Assembly: GCA_947468275.1 (NCBI GenBank)
Contig: CANIKO010000009.1
Location: forward strand, 1-64,000
Source of the DNA: Bacteroidota bacterium
GTDB taxonomy: Bacteria > Bacteroidota > Bacteroidia > NS11-12g > UBA9320
Reading direction: 5' to 3'
Length of the DNA: 64,000 bases
In this document: piece after piece, positions 12,601 to 27,600 of the stretch
Position numbering within the stretch: position 1 is the stretch's first letter
Layout of the letters: every line of letters starts with the position of its first letter
The notes under the pieces: generated by a model
The model's input: only the letters and a program-made list of their open reading frames with translations
Told to the model about the DNA's origin: nothing
The model's database searches: none
Made by a program: the position numbers and the translations under genes

Positions 12601-15600
12601 TTGGTCACTCAGCGGTTTATAAAAGAATAGAAATTATTACTTGCATAGAACTTACTCTTTCCGTAAGTATCTTCGCACCTCCCAATGCAATTCAAAATAG
12701 TTTCTGATTTTGTGCCAACTGGCGACCAACCTACCGCAATTAAGCAACTGGTAGAGGGCATAAAAAATGGTGACCCAAGTCAAACACTTCTAGGAGTTAC
12801 AGGCTCGGGCAAAACATTTACCGTTGCCAATGTTATTCAGCAGGTTCAAAAACCTACTATTATTGTTAGCCATAACAAAACACTTGTAGCACAGCTTTAC
12901 AGCGAGTTTAAGAATTTTTTTCCGGAAAATGCGGTGGAGTTTTTTGTTTCGTATTACGATTACTACCAGCCTGAGGCCTATTTGCCAACCTCCAATACTT
13001 ACATTGAAAAGGATTTAAATATAAATGAAGAAATAGAAAAGCTAAGGCTAAAAACTATTTCATCTTTGTTGTCAGGCCGAAGGGATATTATTGTGGTAGC
13101 TTCGGTATCGTGTATTTATGGTGCTGGAAATCCTTATGATTACGAAAAAGGTATTGTGCGTGTTTCTGTAGGCCAAAAAGTAGCCCGAAATGTATTTTTA
13201 TACTCCTTGGTGGAAAGCCTTTACAGCCGCACAACGGTTGAGTTTAAACGCGGAACTTTCCGTGTAAATGGCGACAATGTAGATATATTTTTAGCCTATG
13301 AAGATTACGCATTCCGAGTTTCCTTCTTTGGAAATGAAATAGAAGAGCTGAGTTCATTTGACCCAACAACTGGAAAAACCATTGATAAAATGGATGATTT
13401 AGCCATTTACCCGGCTAATATTTATGTAACCAACCGCGATAGTATGCAAGCCGCCATCCGCGATATTCAGGATGATTTGGTAAAACAGGTAACCTATTTT
13501 AAATCTATTGGAAAACATTTAGAGGCTAAGCGCTTGGAAGAACGTACCAATTTTGATTTGGAAATGATACGCGAATTGGGCTATTGCAGTGGCATTGAAA
13601 ACTACAGTCGCTATATGGACCGACGTGAAGTTGGTCAACGCCCCTTTTGCTTGCTGGATTACTTTCCAAAAGATTATTTGATGGTGGTGGACGAAAGTCA
13701 CGTTACCCTTCCCCAAGTAAGAGGAATGTATGGTGGTGACCGAAGCCGCAAGCAAAATTTGGTGGAATATGGTTTTAGATTACCGGCTGCTATGGACAAT
13801 CGTCCTTTAAAATTTGATGAATTTGAATTAATGAAAAGTCAGGTAATTTATGTGAGTGCTACACCCGCAGATTATGAAATTCAGCAAAGTGATGGAATAT
13901 TGGTGGAACAAGTCATACGACCTACCGGCTTGCTGGATCCTGAAATAGAAGTGCGTCCATGCACTAATCAGGTAGATGATTTATTGGATGAAATAGACCT
14001 TCGAATAAAAATGGGAGACCGGATATTGGTTACCACCCTTACCAAACGAATGGCAGAAGAATTGGACAAATATTTGAGAAACCTTGGAATAAATGCCACC
14101 TATATTCACAGTGAGGTAAAAACTCTTGACCGGGTGGAAATTTTAAAGAATCTTAGACTTGGAAATATTGATGTATTGGTTGGTGTAAACCTTTTGCGCG
14201 AAGGTTTGGATTTGCCTGAAGTATCATTAGTAGCAATACTTGATGCCGATAAAGAAGGTTTTTTGCGAAGTGAACGAAGCCTTACCCAAACAATAGGTCG
14301 TGCCGCCCGAAATGTGCGGGGAAAGGTAATTATGTATGCTAACAAAGTAACCGAAAGCATGCGAAAAACCATAGAGGAAACCGATCGCCGCCGGGCCAAG
14401 CAAATTTTGTATAACATCAAACACAACATTACTCCAACTACAATTATTAAATCTATTGAAGACTTAATTGATCGACCGGATGCCCCACGATATGGTGCAG
14501 CAATGAATAAGGCTTACGTAGAAAGTGAAACCATCAGCTTGGCTGCTGATCCCGTTATTCAATACTTGGGCAAACCCGAACTTGAAAAACTATTGGCTAC
14601 TACCAAAAGCCGTATGATGAAAGCCGCCAAAGACCTCGACTTTATGGAAGCCGCCCGATTGAGAGATGAGATGATGGAGTTGGAAAAAATGGTAGGCAGA
14701 AAAGTTTAAAAAAAATTATTTAAAAATCTTAAACTCAACTTTATAATCTTCTTCTCTAATTATACTGCCTAACTTAGGAAAAGGCATTGCCTGAGTTACA
14801 ATAATTTTATACCCCCGATAAGTTGTCAGATTATCCAAAGAAGGTATAACTAACCTTACAGATTTGTCTAGTAAAATCTCAACCGAAATAGCACCCGCCC
14901 AAAGACATTGAGCTCCTTCAGGACAGCGGGAATCGCTGACAACTCTTATGAATTTTAACTCAATTGGTTTAATAGTATCTTTTAAATAATACAAACCGCT
15001 TTGCCCAACGGTAAGAATACCAATTCCGTCATAAAATTTGAATGGAGGCATCGGCGGGTCTTTTTTGCAAGCGGAAAAAGCAAAGCTTGTAAAAATGATA
15101 AATGATAAAGATATATTTTTCATGCTTTTGGCGCTCCAAATATAAAAAATAAATATTAATTACCGATGAAACGATTAATTTTTTTTAGACTTGCAGTTCA
15201 AATGAAAAAAGTAATTACAACCCTACTCTTTATTGGTTCAGCTTTAATATCCAAAGCACAAAATGATAAAGGCGTTTTCTCGGGAAATTTTCAAGGCTCT
15301 TTTAATGTATTTGATGTGGATTCAAATATTGGAGTTACCGAAAAAACATCCCCCCAATATGGCACTCAAAAATCAAGTAGTGAGGCTTTTTTATTTATGA
15401 ATTATAGCAATTATGGTTTTAATATAGCCACTCGTTTCGATTTATTTAATAATTCAAATTTGCTTAACCCAAGTGGTTCATTTTCAGGTCAAGGTTTAGG
15501 GTTTTGGCAAGTTTCAAAAGACGTTGAAAAACTAAATATAACTGCCGGATATTTTTATGAGCAATTTGGCTCTGGCCTAGTTTTTAGAGCCTATGAGGAT

Positions 15601-18600
15601 AGATTAATAGGTATTGATTATGCAGTGCAAGGGGTAAAAGCCAAATATGCATTAACCGAAAATTTCACCATTAAAGCATTTACTGGGCGTCAAAAAGGAT
15701 TTCAGGACAATCGTTTTGGAGTGGCCAACCAAATCATTAAAGGAGTAAATGGCGAAGGCAGTAAAACTTTTGGTAATTTAACAATTAACGGAGGTGGCTC
15801 TCTTGTTAATCGCACCCTTAACAATGAGGCTATGAATAGCATTGTATCTGAAATAAATGCCATGGATGTGAGTAAACGTTTTTACCCAAAATATAATGTG
15901 TATGCCTACAATGGATATTTTTCAATGGCTCTTAAAGATTTTACGTATGCCATGGAATATGTTGGAAAAACAAAGGAAGCTACTAGAAATCAACTCAATG
16001 GTAGTTTGGAAAATAAAGAAGGAAAACTATTTTTATCTACTTTTGGTTATTCAAAATCTAAATTAGGCGCTAAACATAAAGGAGGTATCGGGATTAATTT
16101 TCAATACCGATATGCCGATCATTATAACATGACTCTTAGCCCAAATGTGAAACCCTTAGAAGGAATTGTTGGTTTTGTACCATCTTTGACCCAACAGAGC
16201 ACCTATCGCTTGTTAGCCAGATATTCAGCAACAGCTATAACTACAGGCGAGCAAGGTATGCAAGCTGATATTAACATTACAATTAATAAGGAAAATTCAA
16301 TAATGATTAATCTAGCTCGTATTGATGAATTAAATAAGGATACGCTTTATCGCGAAATTTATTTTGAGTATAGCCATAAGTTTAATAAAAACCTTAAAGC
16401 AAAAGGTGGTATTCAATCAATTTACTATAATCAGGCAATTTACCAAGGCAAACCTGGCCATGCCCCAGTAAAAACAATTACTCCTTTTGCAGAAGTAACT
16501 TGGAAAGTGAATAAGAAAAATTCATTTCGTTTTGAAGGACAATACTTAAGCACCAAACAGGATTATGGAAGTTTTGCCAATGTAATTTTAGAATGGAACT
16601 CTTCACCGCATTATTCGTTTGCCGTATCGGATATGATAAATGTGAAACCACACCGTTATGAAGATAATCCTGCACCGGATAAAGTACTTCACTATTATTC
16701 CGTCTTTGGAAAATACAGCATTCATACCTCGGCCTTTACTTTAGCTTATATCAAACAAGTGGAAGGGGTAAATTGCTCAGGTGGGGTTTGCCGTTTGGAA
16801 CCTGCCTTTAGTGGAGTAAGGTTTACGGTGACTACGAATTTTTAGAAGTAAGATTGTAACAGATGATAAAAAACTTAATTGTATCAATTCTATTAGTCAG
16901 TTTAATAATTTTAGGATGTGGGAAACAGAGACCATGCGCTTCAGGTTCACCAAATCTTTTATTTATAGGATACGATTCTTCTGAAATTGATACTTTAATA
17001 ATTAGCAGATTCGAAAGAAATTCAAATTTTCAAATAAAAAAGGATTCAACCCTTATTTCCGAACCTTTTTTTTATCAAAAAATAGGCGACTCAACACTAA
17101 TATTTATGAATCGTATGAGAGGTTTAATAACTCGGGAATTTGATTGGACTATTAATATTTCTCAAACAAAAGAGATTCTAAAAATAACTGATATAACTAC
17201 AGAAAATACTACACAACGTTGTGGCGGTCTTTTATCGTTAGACTGTTTTCCTTGCTATTCAGCAATTAAAACATTTTCAGTAAATGGAATTCCTGAGGTG
17301 ATTACTTCAGATGAAGCCAAAATTGTTATTAAAAAATAATCAATTAAGAAGAGGCGCAATTAAGGATTAAAAAGATGCCTCGCTCCTCGGCATGAAAAAA
17401 GAAAGTTTAAGGGTTCTTAATTCGCTTTGGCACTCAAAGCCTCCACCATTTTTGTTCCTATATCTGCTGGAGATTCAACCACAGAAATTCCGCATTCAGC
17501 CATGATTTTCATTTTGGCAGCTGCAGTATCATCTGCTCCGCCAATGATGGCTCCGGCATGACCCATACGGCGGCCTGGAGGGGCAGTTTGCCCGGCAATA
17601 AACCCAACAACTACTTTTTTATTTCCGGTAGCTTTAATCCAACGGGCGGCATCGGCTTCATAGCTTCCACCAATTTCGCCTATCATTACAATAGCATCGG
17701 TTTCAGGGTCGTTCATAAATAGTTCTATAGCATCCTGGGTGGTTGTTCCAATAATCGGGTCACCACCAATCCCAATAGCTGTAGAAACACCCAAACCGGC
17801 TTTTACAATCTGGTCGGCAGCTTCGTAGGTTAATGTACCTGATTTAGATACAATACCAATCCTTCCTTTTTTAAACACAAAACCCGGCATAATTCCAATT
17901 TTAGCTTCATTAGGAGTTATAATTCCTGGGCAGTTAGGACCTATCAAAATACAATCGCGTTTTTTGATATAAGCCTTTACAGGAATCATATCCTTTACAG
18001 GGATTCCTTCCGTGATACAAACAATTACTTTTATTCCTGCATCAGCAGCTTCCATAATAGCATCAGCGGCAAACGGAGGTGGAACAAAAATGATAGAAAC
18101 ATTAGCTCCGGCTTTGTCCACCGCTTCTTTTACGGTATTAAAAACAGGGCGGTCCAAATGGGTTTGTCCTCCTTTACCCGGAGTAACTCCACCCACTACA
18201 TTGGTGCCGTATTCTATCATTTGGCCGGCATGAAAAGTGCCTTCTGTTCCTGTAAATCCTTGAACTACTACTTTGGAATTTTTATTAACTAAAACGCTCA
18301 TGTGTTGTATTAAAACCGAGGGGCAAAAGTAATTTTAAAATAGCCGCTAAACAATAATGGTAGATAACAAAAGACAAATAATAAATAGCAGAGAATACTG
18401 AATTTTTAAAGCTTATAAAAAATATACTCTTTTCAGAAAAACCAATCTGAAAATTTACTATTTACTGCAAGGAACCTGAACTTCTGGGATAAATACTTTT
18501 ACCCTATCGTCATTTTTTATGGCCCCAAAACCACCATAAACATTATTTACTTTATGGTAGCCATTAGCTTTTAGAATGGAACAAGCAATAACCGAGCGGT

Positions 18601-21600
18601 AACCACCGGCACAGTATACATATTGGTCTTTATCTTTATCTATACTTTCTAAATTATCCTGAAGATTGGCTAAGGTATTAATTTCAGCATTTTCCACATG
18701 GCCTTGTTCAAATTCTGAGAGTTTGCGAACATCAAGAATTCCAATATTTTTACCATGTTTTTGCTCTAATGACAATTCTTCGCTATCCACCGATACCAAC
18801 ATATCTATTCGTTTTTCAGCACTAACCCAAGCCGCAAATCCACCATCTAAATATCCCGCAATATTATCAAACCCAACGCGGGCTAATCGGATTACACTTT
18901 CGTGTTCTTTACCTGTTTCGGTGACTAAAATAATTTTTCTATCCAACTCAAATAAAGTGGCTGCCCAAATAGCGTATTGTCCATTTAAACCAATACTTAT
19001 TGAACGTGGAATAAATCCATTTTCAAAAACCAATGGGTCGCGGCTATCTATTATTAAAGCTCCATCCGTTTTGAGAGTTTCAAACTCCTCAACTGAAAGG
19101 GCTTTCATACCATTGGTTTCTATTTCAGAAATACTAGCATAACCTTGCTTGTTAAGTTTAGCATCTTTAAAAAAGTAGTCTGGTGGAGCTGTTATTCCAT
19201 CTGTTACCTGGGTTATAAATTCTTCTTTGGTTAAATCGGCCATGGCATAATTGGAAGCTTTTTGAACACCAATAGTGCTGAAAGTTTCTTTTCCCATGCT
19301 TTTCCCACATGCACTTCCGGGGCCATGAGCCGGATAAACAATCACATTATCCCCCAATGGCTTTAGTTTAGAATTTAAAGATTCATATAACCAGCCAGCC
19401 ATTTTTTCAGTATTCAAATCCGGGTTACCATCCAATAAATCCGGGCGACCTACATCTCCTACAAACAACGTATCACCGGTAAAAACGCAATAGTCTTTTC
19501 CTGCTTCATCTTTTAATAAATAACAAGTGCTTTCGGGCGTGTGGCCGGGAGTGTGTAAGGCTGTAATTGTAATATTCCCTAATTCAAAAACCTGTCCGTC
19601 GGTTGCTATAAGCGCATCAAAACCAGTTTCGGCTTTTGGACCATAAATAATGGTAGCTCCCGTAGCTTTAGCCAAATCCACATGACCTGAAACAAAATCG
19701 GCATGAAAATGTGTTTCGAACACATATTTTATTTTATGCCCTTGTTGATTGGCTTTATCAATATAAACCTGATAATCGCGAATAGGATCAATAATGGCTA
19801 CTTCGCCATTGCTTTCGATGTAATAAGCGGCTTGTGCCAGACAGTTGGTGTACAGTTGTTCGATGTTCATTTGGTTATTGAGTTAATGGGTTATTTGTTA
19901 TTGAGTTGTTAAATAAACAACTTAACAATGAAACAGTTTGACAATTAAGCCGTGTGAATGGTAAACTCAAAAAATTCCATTACCTGATTGGCTAATAATT
20001 TACGGCAGGCTTCATCCGTTTTTGTTTTTGCTTCTGCTTCATTGGCGGCTTCTATTTCCATAGTAATATGCTTACCAACTCTCACATTTTGAACTTGTGG
20101 CAAGCCAATGGCAGCCATACTTCCGGTTACGGCTTTGCCTTGTGGGTCCAACAAATTTTTGTGAGGCATTACGTTTATTTCAGCTATAAATTTCATATTT
20201 AAATTAAGAATTGCAAAAATACAATAATGGCTTAAAAACTTTTCCAAAGTTTCAAACTTTGGAAAAGTTAAATAACTATTCAAACGACCAGTATATGTTA
20301 TCGAGTGTTCTGGCATTTGTTATTCCCTTGGTTGGTTCAATGTAATATTCTTTTATATAAGATTTTGTAGGTAAGAAACCAAATTCATCAACCGTAAACT
20401 TTAATAAAGTAGGGAATCCGTTATAATTTATTAACGTGTCTAATGAAATTTTAGAATCTAAATCTGACATTGGTTTACCCCATCCATTGTTTATTTGACC
20501 TTTCATATTTACATTATGGCTTAGGCAATATCTGAATTCATGTTTATCATCCGGTAATATTGAAAATACAACGCTGTCTTTTAAATAATAAATATTCATA
20601 GTGCCATTAAGGTAATGGGAGTTAAAAATGTAACTCCTTTTTTCATGGTATACTTGTTTGCAATTTTTTATTGTTTCATACGCACCGCTTGTGTAAGCTG
20701 AGCGGCTGTATTCAGAACTCAATCCACTATCAGAGTTCAATCTGTTATGAATGCCGCTTATATCGGTAAATAACAGATTAGGAAGATTTATACTTATTGT
20801 TTCGTTATTGCACGGTTTTTCGCAGGAAACGAAGAGAAAAATAAATGCCGTCCAGATAATTACATTTTTTTCCATAAGTTATAATTCTCACCCAAAGCTA
20901 AAATTCCTCTCGACTTTGAATAATATAGCCTGGCTATCCATTTATATTCAATAGTATAGCAATTATAAACCGTTAAATTATTGTCCACCTTTACTTCTTT
21001 ATGATATTTAACCGGATTATCCCGTGTTGAATCTAAGCGAAATACCATATCTCCTATCCTAATAATTAACTTATTTTGTTCAGACCATTCATAAGAAATT
21101 TGCATTCCCGTTTTGTCGGGAATAAAAGTTTTTGAAATTCTTTCCTTTGTAAAGAAACTATCGCATCTGTAGGATTGGAAAGAATCCTTAAGTATAGGAA
21201 CTGACAAGTAACTTATTTTATAATTTTTTTGATTTCTTAACGTAAAAAATGAATCTCCTGCAAATGGATAATAAGTGTAGCACGAATCGGGAACCTTAAT
21301 AAAACCTTTTCTTACACCTTCACAAGGATAGAACTTTTCACCGCAATCTCCACAACAGCCTTGGATCAAAAATGAAATCAGAATTAACAGATTAATTTTA
21401 TACACGCTATCAAAAATACAATATTTGTTTACAAAATCTTAAAATCCTATTAGGTCTTTCTGCTCTTCGCAATTAATGAAACCAGCACATACCCCAAAAT
21501 AACCAAAGGCAATCCCTGAAATTGAAAAAGTATCAACGCAAGCAACCCAATCAGCAACACCAAATAACGGTAAAAATTATCTTTCAGGCTGTAGTTTTTA

Positions 21601-24600
21601 AATTTTAAAGCCAAAAGCGGTAATTCAGAAACCATTAAAATACACAACAAAACAACCAAACCGGCCACCATCCAAGGATTAAGCATAAAAGACAAAGGGC
21701 CATTTTTATCAATAAAAGGCAAGGAAGCTATAACTATCCCTGTACTAGGAACCGGCAAACCCAAAAAGGACTCACTTTGGCGTGTATCAATATTAAACTT
21801 AGCTAACCGAATACAGGCAAAAATTCCTATAAAAAGGCCTAATAAAGAATATTCTCCCATCAACCCATAACCCAATATAATAAAAGAAGGAGCGACCCCG
21901 AAACTTACCACATCAGCCAAACTATCTAATTGTTTACCTAATTCTGAATGAACTTTTAATAAACGGGCAGCCAAGCCATCAAAAAAATCTAAAATGGCTG
22001 CGAAAAAGACTAAAAAAGAAGATGCTGTATATTGAGTAACATCATACCATAAAAATTCATAATTTAATTCCTTAGGTTTAATTTGTGCTGCAAACCAACA
22101 CGCCAACATCCCGCAGGTCAAATTCCCAAGGGTAATAATATTAGGTATCCATTTTTTTATAGCATTCATTAATCACGAATTAGAAATTACGAATTACGGT
22201 TAAATATTTCCAAATTTCGAAATGAACAATTCCAGTTTTTAAATGTTCCATTTCATAATACCTATTCCCCCTTTGGGGGTTAAGGCTTTTTTAATCAGAT
22301 TTTACATTAATATAGTCTAAGGTAATAGGAACACTCCCATTATAAAAATAATTTTGCACCGCTTAAATTTAAATATGTTAAAACGTATATTAACTACTTT
22401 TCTGCTCTTTTTTACAACTGTAATTTTCGCCCAAAATTATACCATCAGCGGGAGAATTACTGACTCTAAAACAGGTGAAGACCTAACAGGAGCAACGATT
22501 ATTATTCCTGGAACAAATTATGGGGTAGCCACCAATACCTATGGGTTTTATTCGTTAACTCTTCCAAAGGGAAACTACAAAGTTTCATTTAGATATGTGG
22601 GGTATGATAATATTGAAAAATCAATTACCTTAAATAAAAATACGACCATCAATGTGGAGCTTGGTGAAAAATTGAGTGATATTGATGAAATAACGATAAG
22701 TGCAAAGGCAGAAGAAGCAAAAGTGGAGAATAAACAGATAAATGTTATAAAATTGGATATGCAAACAGTGAAACGAATACCAGTGGTATTCGGTGAAATT
22801 GATATTTTAAAAACTGTAACTATGCTCCCTGGTGTTATAAGTGCAGGGGAAGGAAATTCGGGATTTAGTGTTAGAGGCGGAACACAAGACCAAAATTTAA
22901 TATTATTGGATGAGGCGACTGTTTATAATGTTTCGCATTTATTAGGATTCTTTTCTGTTTTTAATGGGGATGCCATACGTGATTTGGACGTTTATAAAGG
23001 TGGGATTCCCCCGCAATATGGGGGTCGTTTGTCATCTCTTATTGATATCAGAATGAAGGAGGGTAACAATAAAAAATTTGCAGGAACTGGAGGTATTGGC
23101 TTATTATCTAGCCGCCTTACTTTAGAAGGACCGATTGTAAAGAATAAAGCTTCCTTCATCGTTTCGGGCCGCCGCTCCTATGCCGATGTGTTTTTGCCAT
23201 TAGCTCCTCAAGTTGAAGCTAAAAACAGCACTCTCTATTTTTATGATTTTAATGCCAAGGTTAATTATAAGCTCAGTGATAAAGACAAATTATTTGTTTC
23301 TGGATACTTTGGAAGAGACAAATTTGGATTTTCTAATCTATTTGGTAACAGTTGGGGTAACAAAACAGCGACGATTCGCTGGAACCACTTATTTAATAAA
23401 AAACTATTTTGCAATCAAACCCTTATCTACAGCAATTTTGACTATTACTTTAAAATTAATATTTCAGATGCTAATAGTTTAGAATTTCAACAGGGAATTA
23501 TCGATAAGAGTTACAAATCAGATTTTGCTTGGTTTTATAATCCAAATAACAAATTCAACTTTGGTGGCGCAATTACTCATCATACATTTAATCCTGGTGA
23601 AATACGGCCAATTGGTGACGGTTCAATTCTTTCAGCTCCGATTATTTTAGAAAAACGAAAAGCATTGGAAAGTGCATTGTATGCTGAACATGAACATAAA
23701 TTTAATGCCCGATTTAAGATTCGTTACGGCCTTCGTTATTCCATATTTAATAATTTGGGCAGTGCCAAAGAATACAAATTTGCTTATGATAGTATTGGTG
23801 CAGCCCCACAAGTTGTAGATACCTTTTCCTATAAAAAGAATTCCATTTTTAATACTTATAGCGGACTTGAACCTCGAGCCAGTGCCAATTATAATCTTAC
23901 TAAAAATGATGCTATTAAAGCTTCCTATAACCGAACTTTTCAGTATTTGCAGCAGGCAGGAAATACCTCTTTTGCATTACCTACTGACCAATGGATACCT
24001 GCTAACATAAATATAAAACCTCAAATTAGCGATCAGGTAGCTTTGGGGTTTTTCAAAAATTTTGATTTAGGATTAGAGACTTCAGTAGAGGTGTATTATA
24101 AATGGATGAAAAACCAGATAGATTTCAGAGATAATGCAGTTTTGTTTTTGAATAATCAGGTGTATGGCGAATTACTTACAGGCAAAGGCTGGAGCTATGG
24201 TTCTGAATTTTTCATTAAAAAAACCAAAGGAAAATTAAAAGGTTTTATAAGCTATACTTTGTCTAAATCAATGCGACAAATAAAAGGTATAAACCAATAC
24301 AACCCCTACCCTACCAATACCGACAGAAGGCATAATTTAACAGCAACTGCTAATTATGAAATAACAAAAAAATGGAATGCAAGTCTCAATTTTATATTTG
24401 CCACAGGCAATCCAATAACCTATCCACAAGGCCGCTGGCAATATGATGGAAAGCCTATCACTTGGTGGGCTCCAAGAAATGCGCAACGATTTCCTGCATA
24501 TCACAGAATGGATGTAGGGGTAAATTATTATCCCAACAAACGAAAAAATGGAAAAGTAGAAAGTTCATGGAATTTTTCGGTGTACAATGTTTATGGCCGT

Positions 24601-27600
24601 AAAAATCCTTATGTTATTAATACTGGAACCAGACAAGCAAAAGGAATTGATGGGAAAAGTTACGATACCGGTATTCCAATAACCGAACAAATAGCGTTAT
24701 TCCGTTGGATACCTTCTGCAACATGGAATTTTAAATTTTAATAAAAATGAAATTGAATCGAATATTTAAAAACCTTTTTCTTCTCCTCTTGGCTTTAGTT
24801 GCTTTGTCTTCATGCCGTGATGAAGTTATATTAAAATTAAATAATTCCGCACCAGCAGTTGTTATTGAAGGCAATATAAGTAATGATAGTGTACCCTTTT
24901 CAGTCAAAATAACCACCACATCGGACTATTATTCTATGAATATTCCAATAGTAAAAGATGCTTTTGTGACCATTAGCGGAAGTGACGGTACCAAGGATAC
25001 ACTTGTTTATGATGAAGGCTATAAACTTTATTTACCCAAACAATTGCCAACATATCTTATCCATCCTTGCAAGGTTGGATTTTCTTATACCTTAAATGTG
25101 ATTTACAAAGGAAAAACCTATAGTGCCACCGAAACCTGTTTGCCGCAAAACCCTATTGATTCATTAAAAACATTAAATATGCCGAAGCGGGGATTTTTTC
25201 CGGCCGGTTATTATTTGTATGAATGGACTCGTGAAAAACCTGGCAAAGGCGACTGTTACCTTTGGAACTTATACCAAAATGACACCATGCTTACTAAAGA
25301 TTTTTATTATTTGGAGGATGATCAATATTTGGAGGAAAATGGTCAATATTTAACTACCGACTTCCAATTCCCGTTTCATTTGAACGATAAAATAATACTG
25401 GAACAGATGGCAATTTCTCGTCAGTTTTCTAATTTTTTAACAGCCATTCAAAGCCAAGCAAGCCGCGATGGAAGTCCGTTTTCGGCTCCGCCTTCAAATA
25501 TTGCAGGAAATATTAGCAACGGCGGAATGGGGTATTTTGCTGTAAGAAATATTATAAGAAAAAGATTAGTAGCTAAATAGGATTAAGTTAAAAGTTAAGA
25601 ACTAAACGTTTAAATATATACTCCTAAAAAGATTCAATTTTCAAATAAGATAAATGCCCAATAAATTAATAATAATCGCATTTTTTTCAGCCATAATGCT
25701 ACTGATAGATTGCTATGTATTCAGTGGATTTAAAGTTTTAATAAGCAATTATCAACCTCAAACCCAACGCTGGTTAAAAACCGGTTTTTGGATACTTTCA
25801 GCCTTTAATATTTTACTTTTAATTACCTTCCACTCTTTGCCTGCGCATCATTTTTGGGGATTAAAGGTTGTAATTGCGACCTTTTTGTTTGGCCAATATT
25901 TTGCCAAGTTCACATGGATTTTATTTTTATTCATGGATGATATAATTCGCTTTTTTAGATGGATTATTTCTTTATTTCAAACAAAAACAGAAGGTGTGGC
26001 CGGCACTAAAATTAACCGTTCTGAATTTTTGGTAAAAACCGGATTGCTTGCCGGAACAGGAATTCTCACAGCTTTGAGTTGGGGTATTTTTAGCGGGGCT
26101 TATGATTACCGAGTAAAGCGAAGAACAATATCTTTAAAAAATCTTCCCGATTCGTTTGACGGATTTCGTATTCTTCAAATTAGCGATATTCACTCCGGTT
26201 CGTTTTGGGATACTGAGGCTGTAAAGCGAGGTGTTCAAATGGTTTTGGACCAAAACGCAGATGTTATATTTTTCACCGGAGATTTGGTAAATAACGAATC
26301 CACCGAAATGGCGCCTTACATGGATGTGTTTAATAAATTAACGGCACCACATGGGGTTTTTAGCATTTTTGGAAATCATGATTATGGTGATTATGTAAGT
26401 TGGCCAAGTCCTGAAGCAAAGATTCAAAATTTAGAAGATTTAAAAACAGTTCATAAAAATTTGGGATGGAGATTATTGGTGGATGAACATGAGCGTATTA
26501 CAATTGGGGAAGATTCCATCGGGGTATTAGGAATTGGAAACTGGGGCAATAAAGGTCGTTTTCCAAAGTATGGAAAAATGCATGAAGCCGTAAAAGGAAC
26601 AGAAGATTTACCAATAAAATTATTGCTATCGCACGACCCAAGTCATTGGCGTGGCGAAGTTTTAAAGGAATATCCTGATATTGATGTTATGTTTTCAGGT
26701 CATACTCACGGTATGCAATTTGGTGTGGAAATAGGAAATTATAAATGGAGCCCTATAAAATACATGTATAAAGAATGGGCTGATTTGCACAAAGAAGGAC
26801 ACCAGCATTTATATGTCAACCGCGGGTTTGGATTTTTAGGGTATCCAGGCCGGTTTGGTATTTTACCTGAAATTACAGTGATTGAATTAAAGAAAGGGTA
26901 ATTTTATGCAACTCTTTCAACTCATTTTAAAACTACAATTTTCTTTACCACATTATTTTTTTCTCCTTCTATGCTTAAAAAATAAATCCCGTTGGGTAAG
27001 GTCTGAACATCCAATTCATAGTATGTTTCATCGGTTCTTACAACTGAAAAACGCATGCTTTTTCCACTCAAGTCTACAACTGAAAAGAACAACGGCTTTT
27101 TCTCATTTTCAAATTGAACGGATAGTTTACCACTTGTTGGATTGGGATAAATGTTAAAGCTAAATTTATCTAATCCTGTTGCTGATGAAGGTGTGATATT
27201 AATTTCTAACGAAAAGGTATCAATACCACAACTATTGGAAACGATAAGTTTGGGATAAAAAGTTCCTCCTGATTTGGGATAAGTATACGAAGCGTCTTTA
27301 TTAGTAGAAGAACTATTATTTATACCAAATTGCCAAGTATAATTGCATAATCCTGTGGATAGATTTTTGAAATTAATCTTGGTATCACTGGATGTATAAG
27401 AAAAATAGGAGGTTGGTTTGCAATTGTATTTAAGTAAAGTAATCGAACGATTATTTCCACTAGAATAATTAAATTCTCTTCGCCCAAGTCCAAGTTCTGA
27501 ATGAAAGGGTATGGTGGAACTTATATAAATATTCCCATTATCTGCTAAGATACTATATTGATCACCTTGAGTAGTAAATGAAGGATAACTATTTGTATTA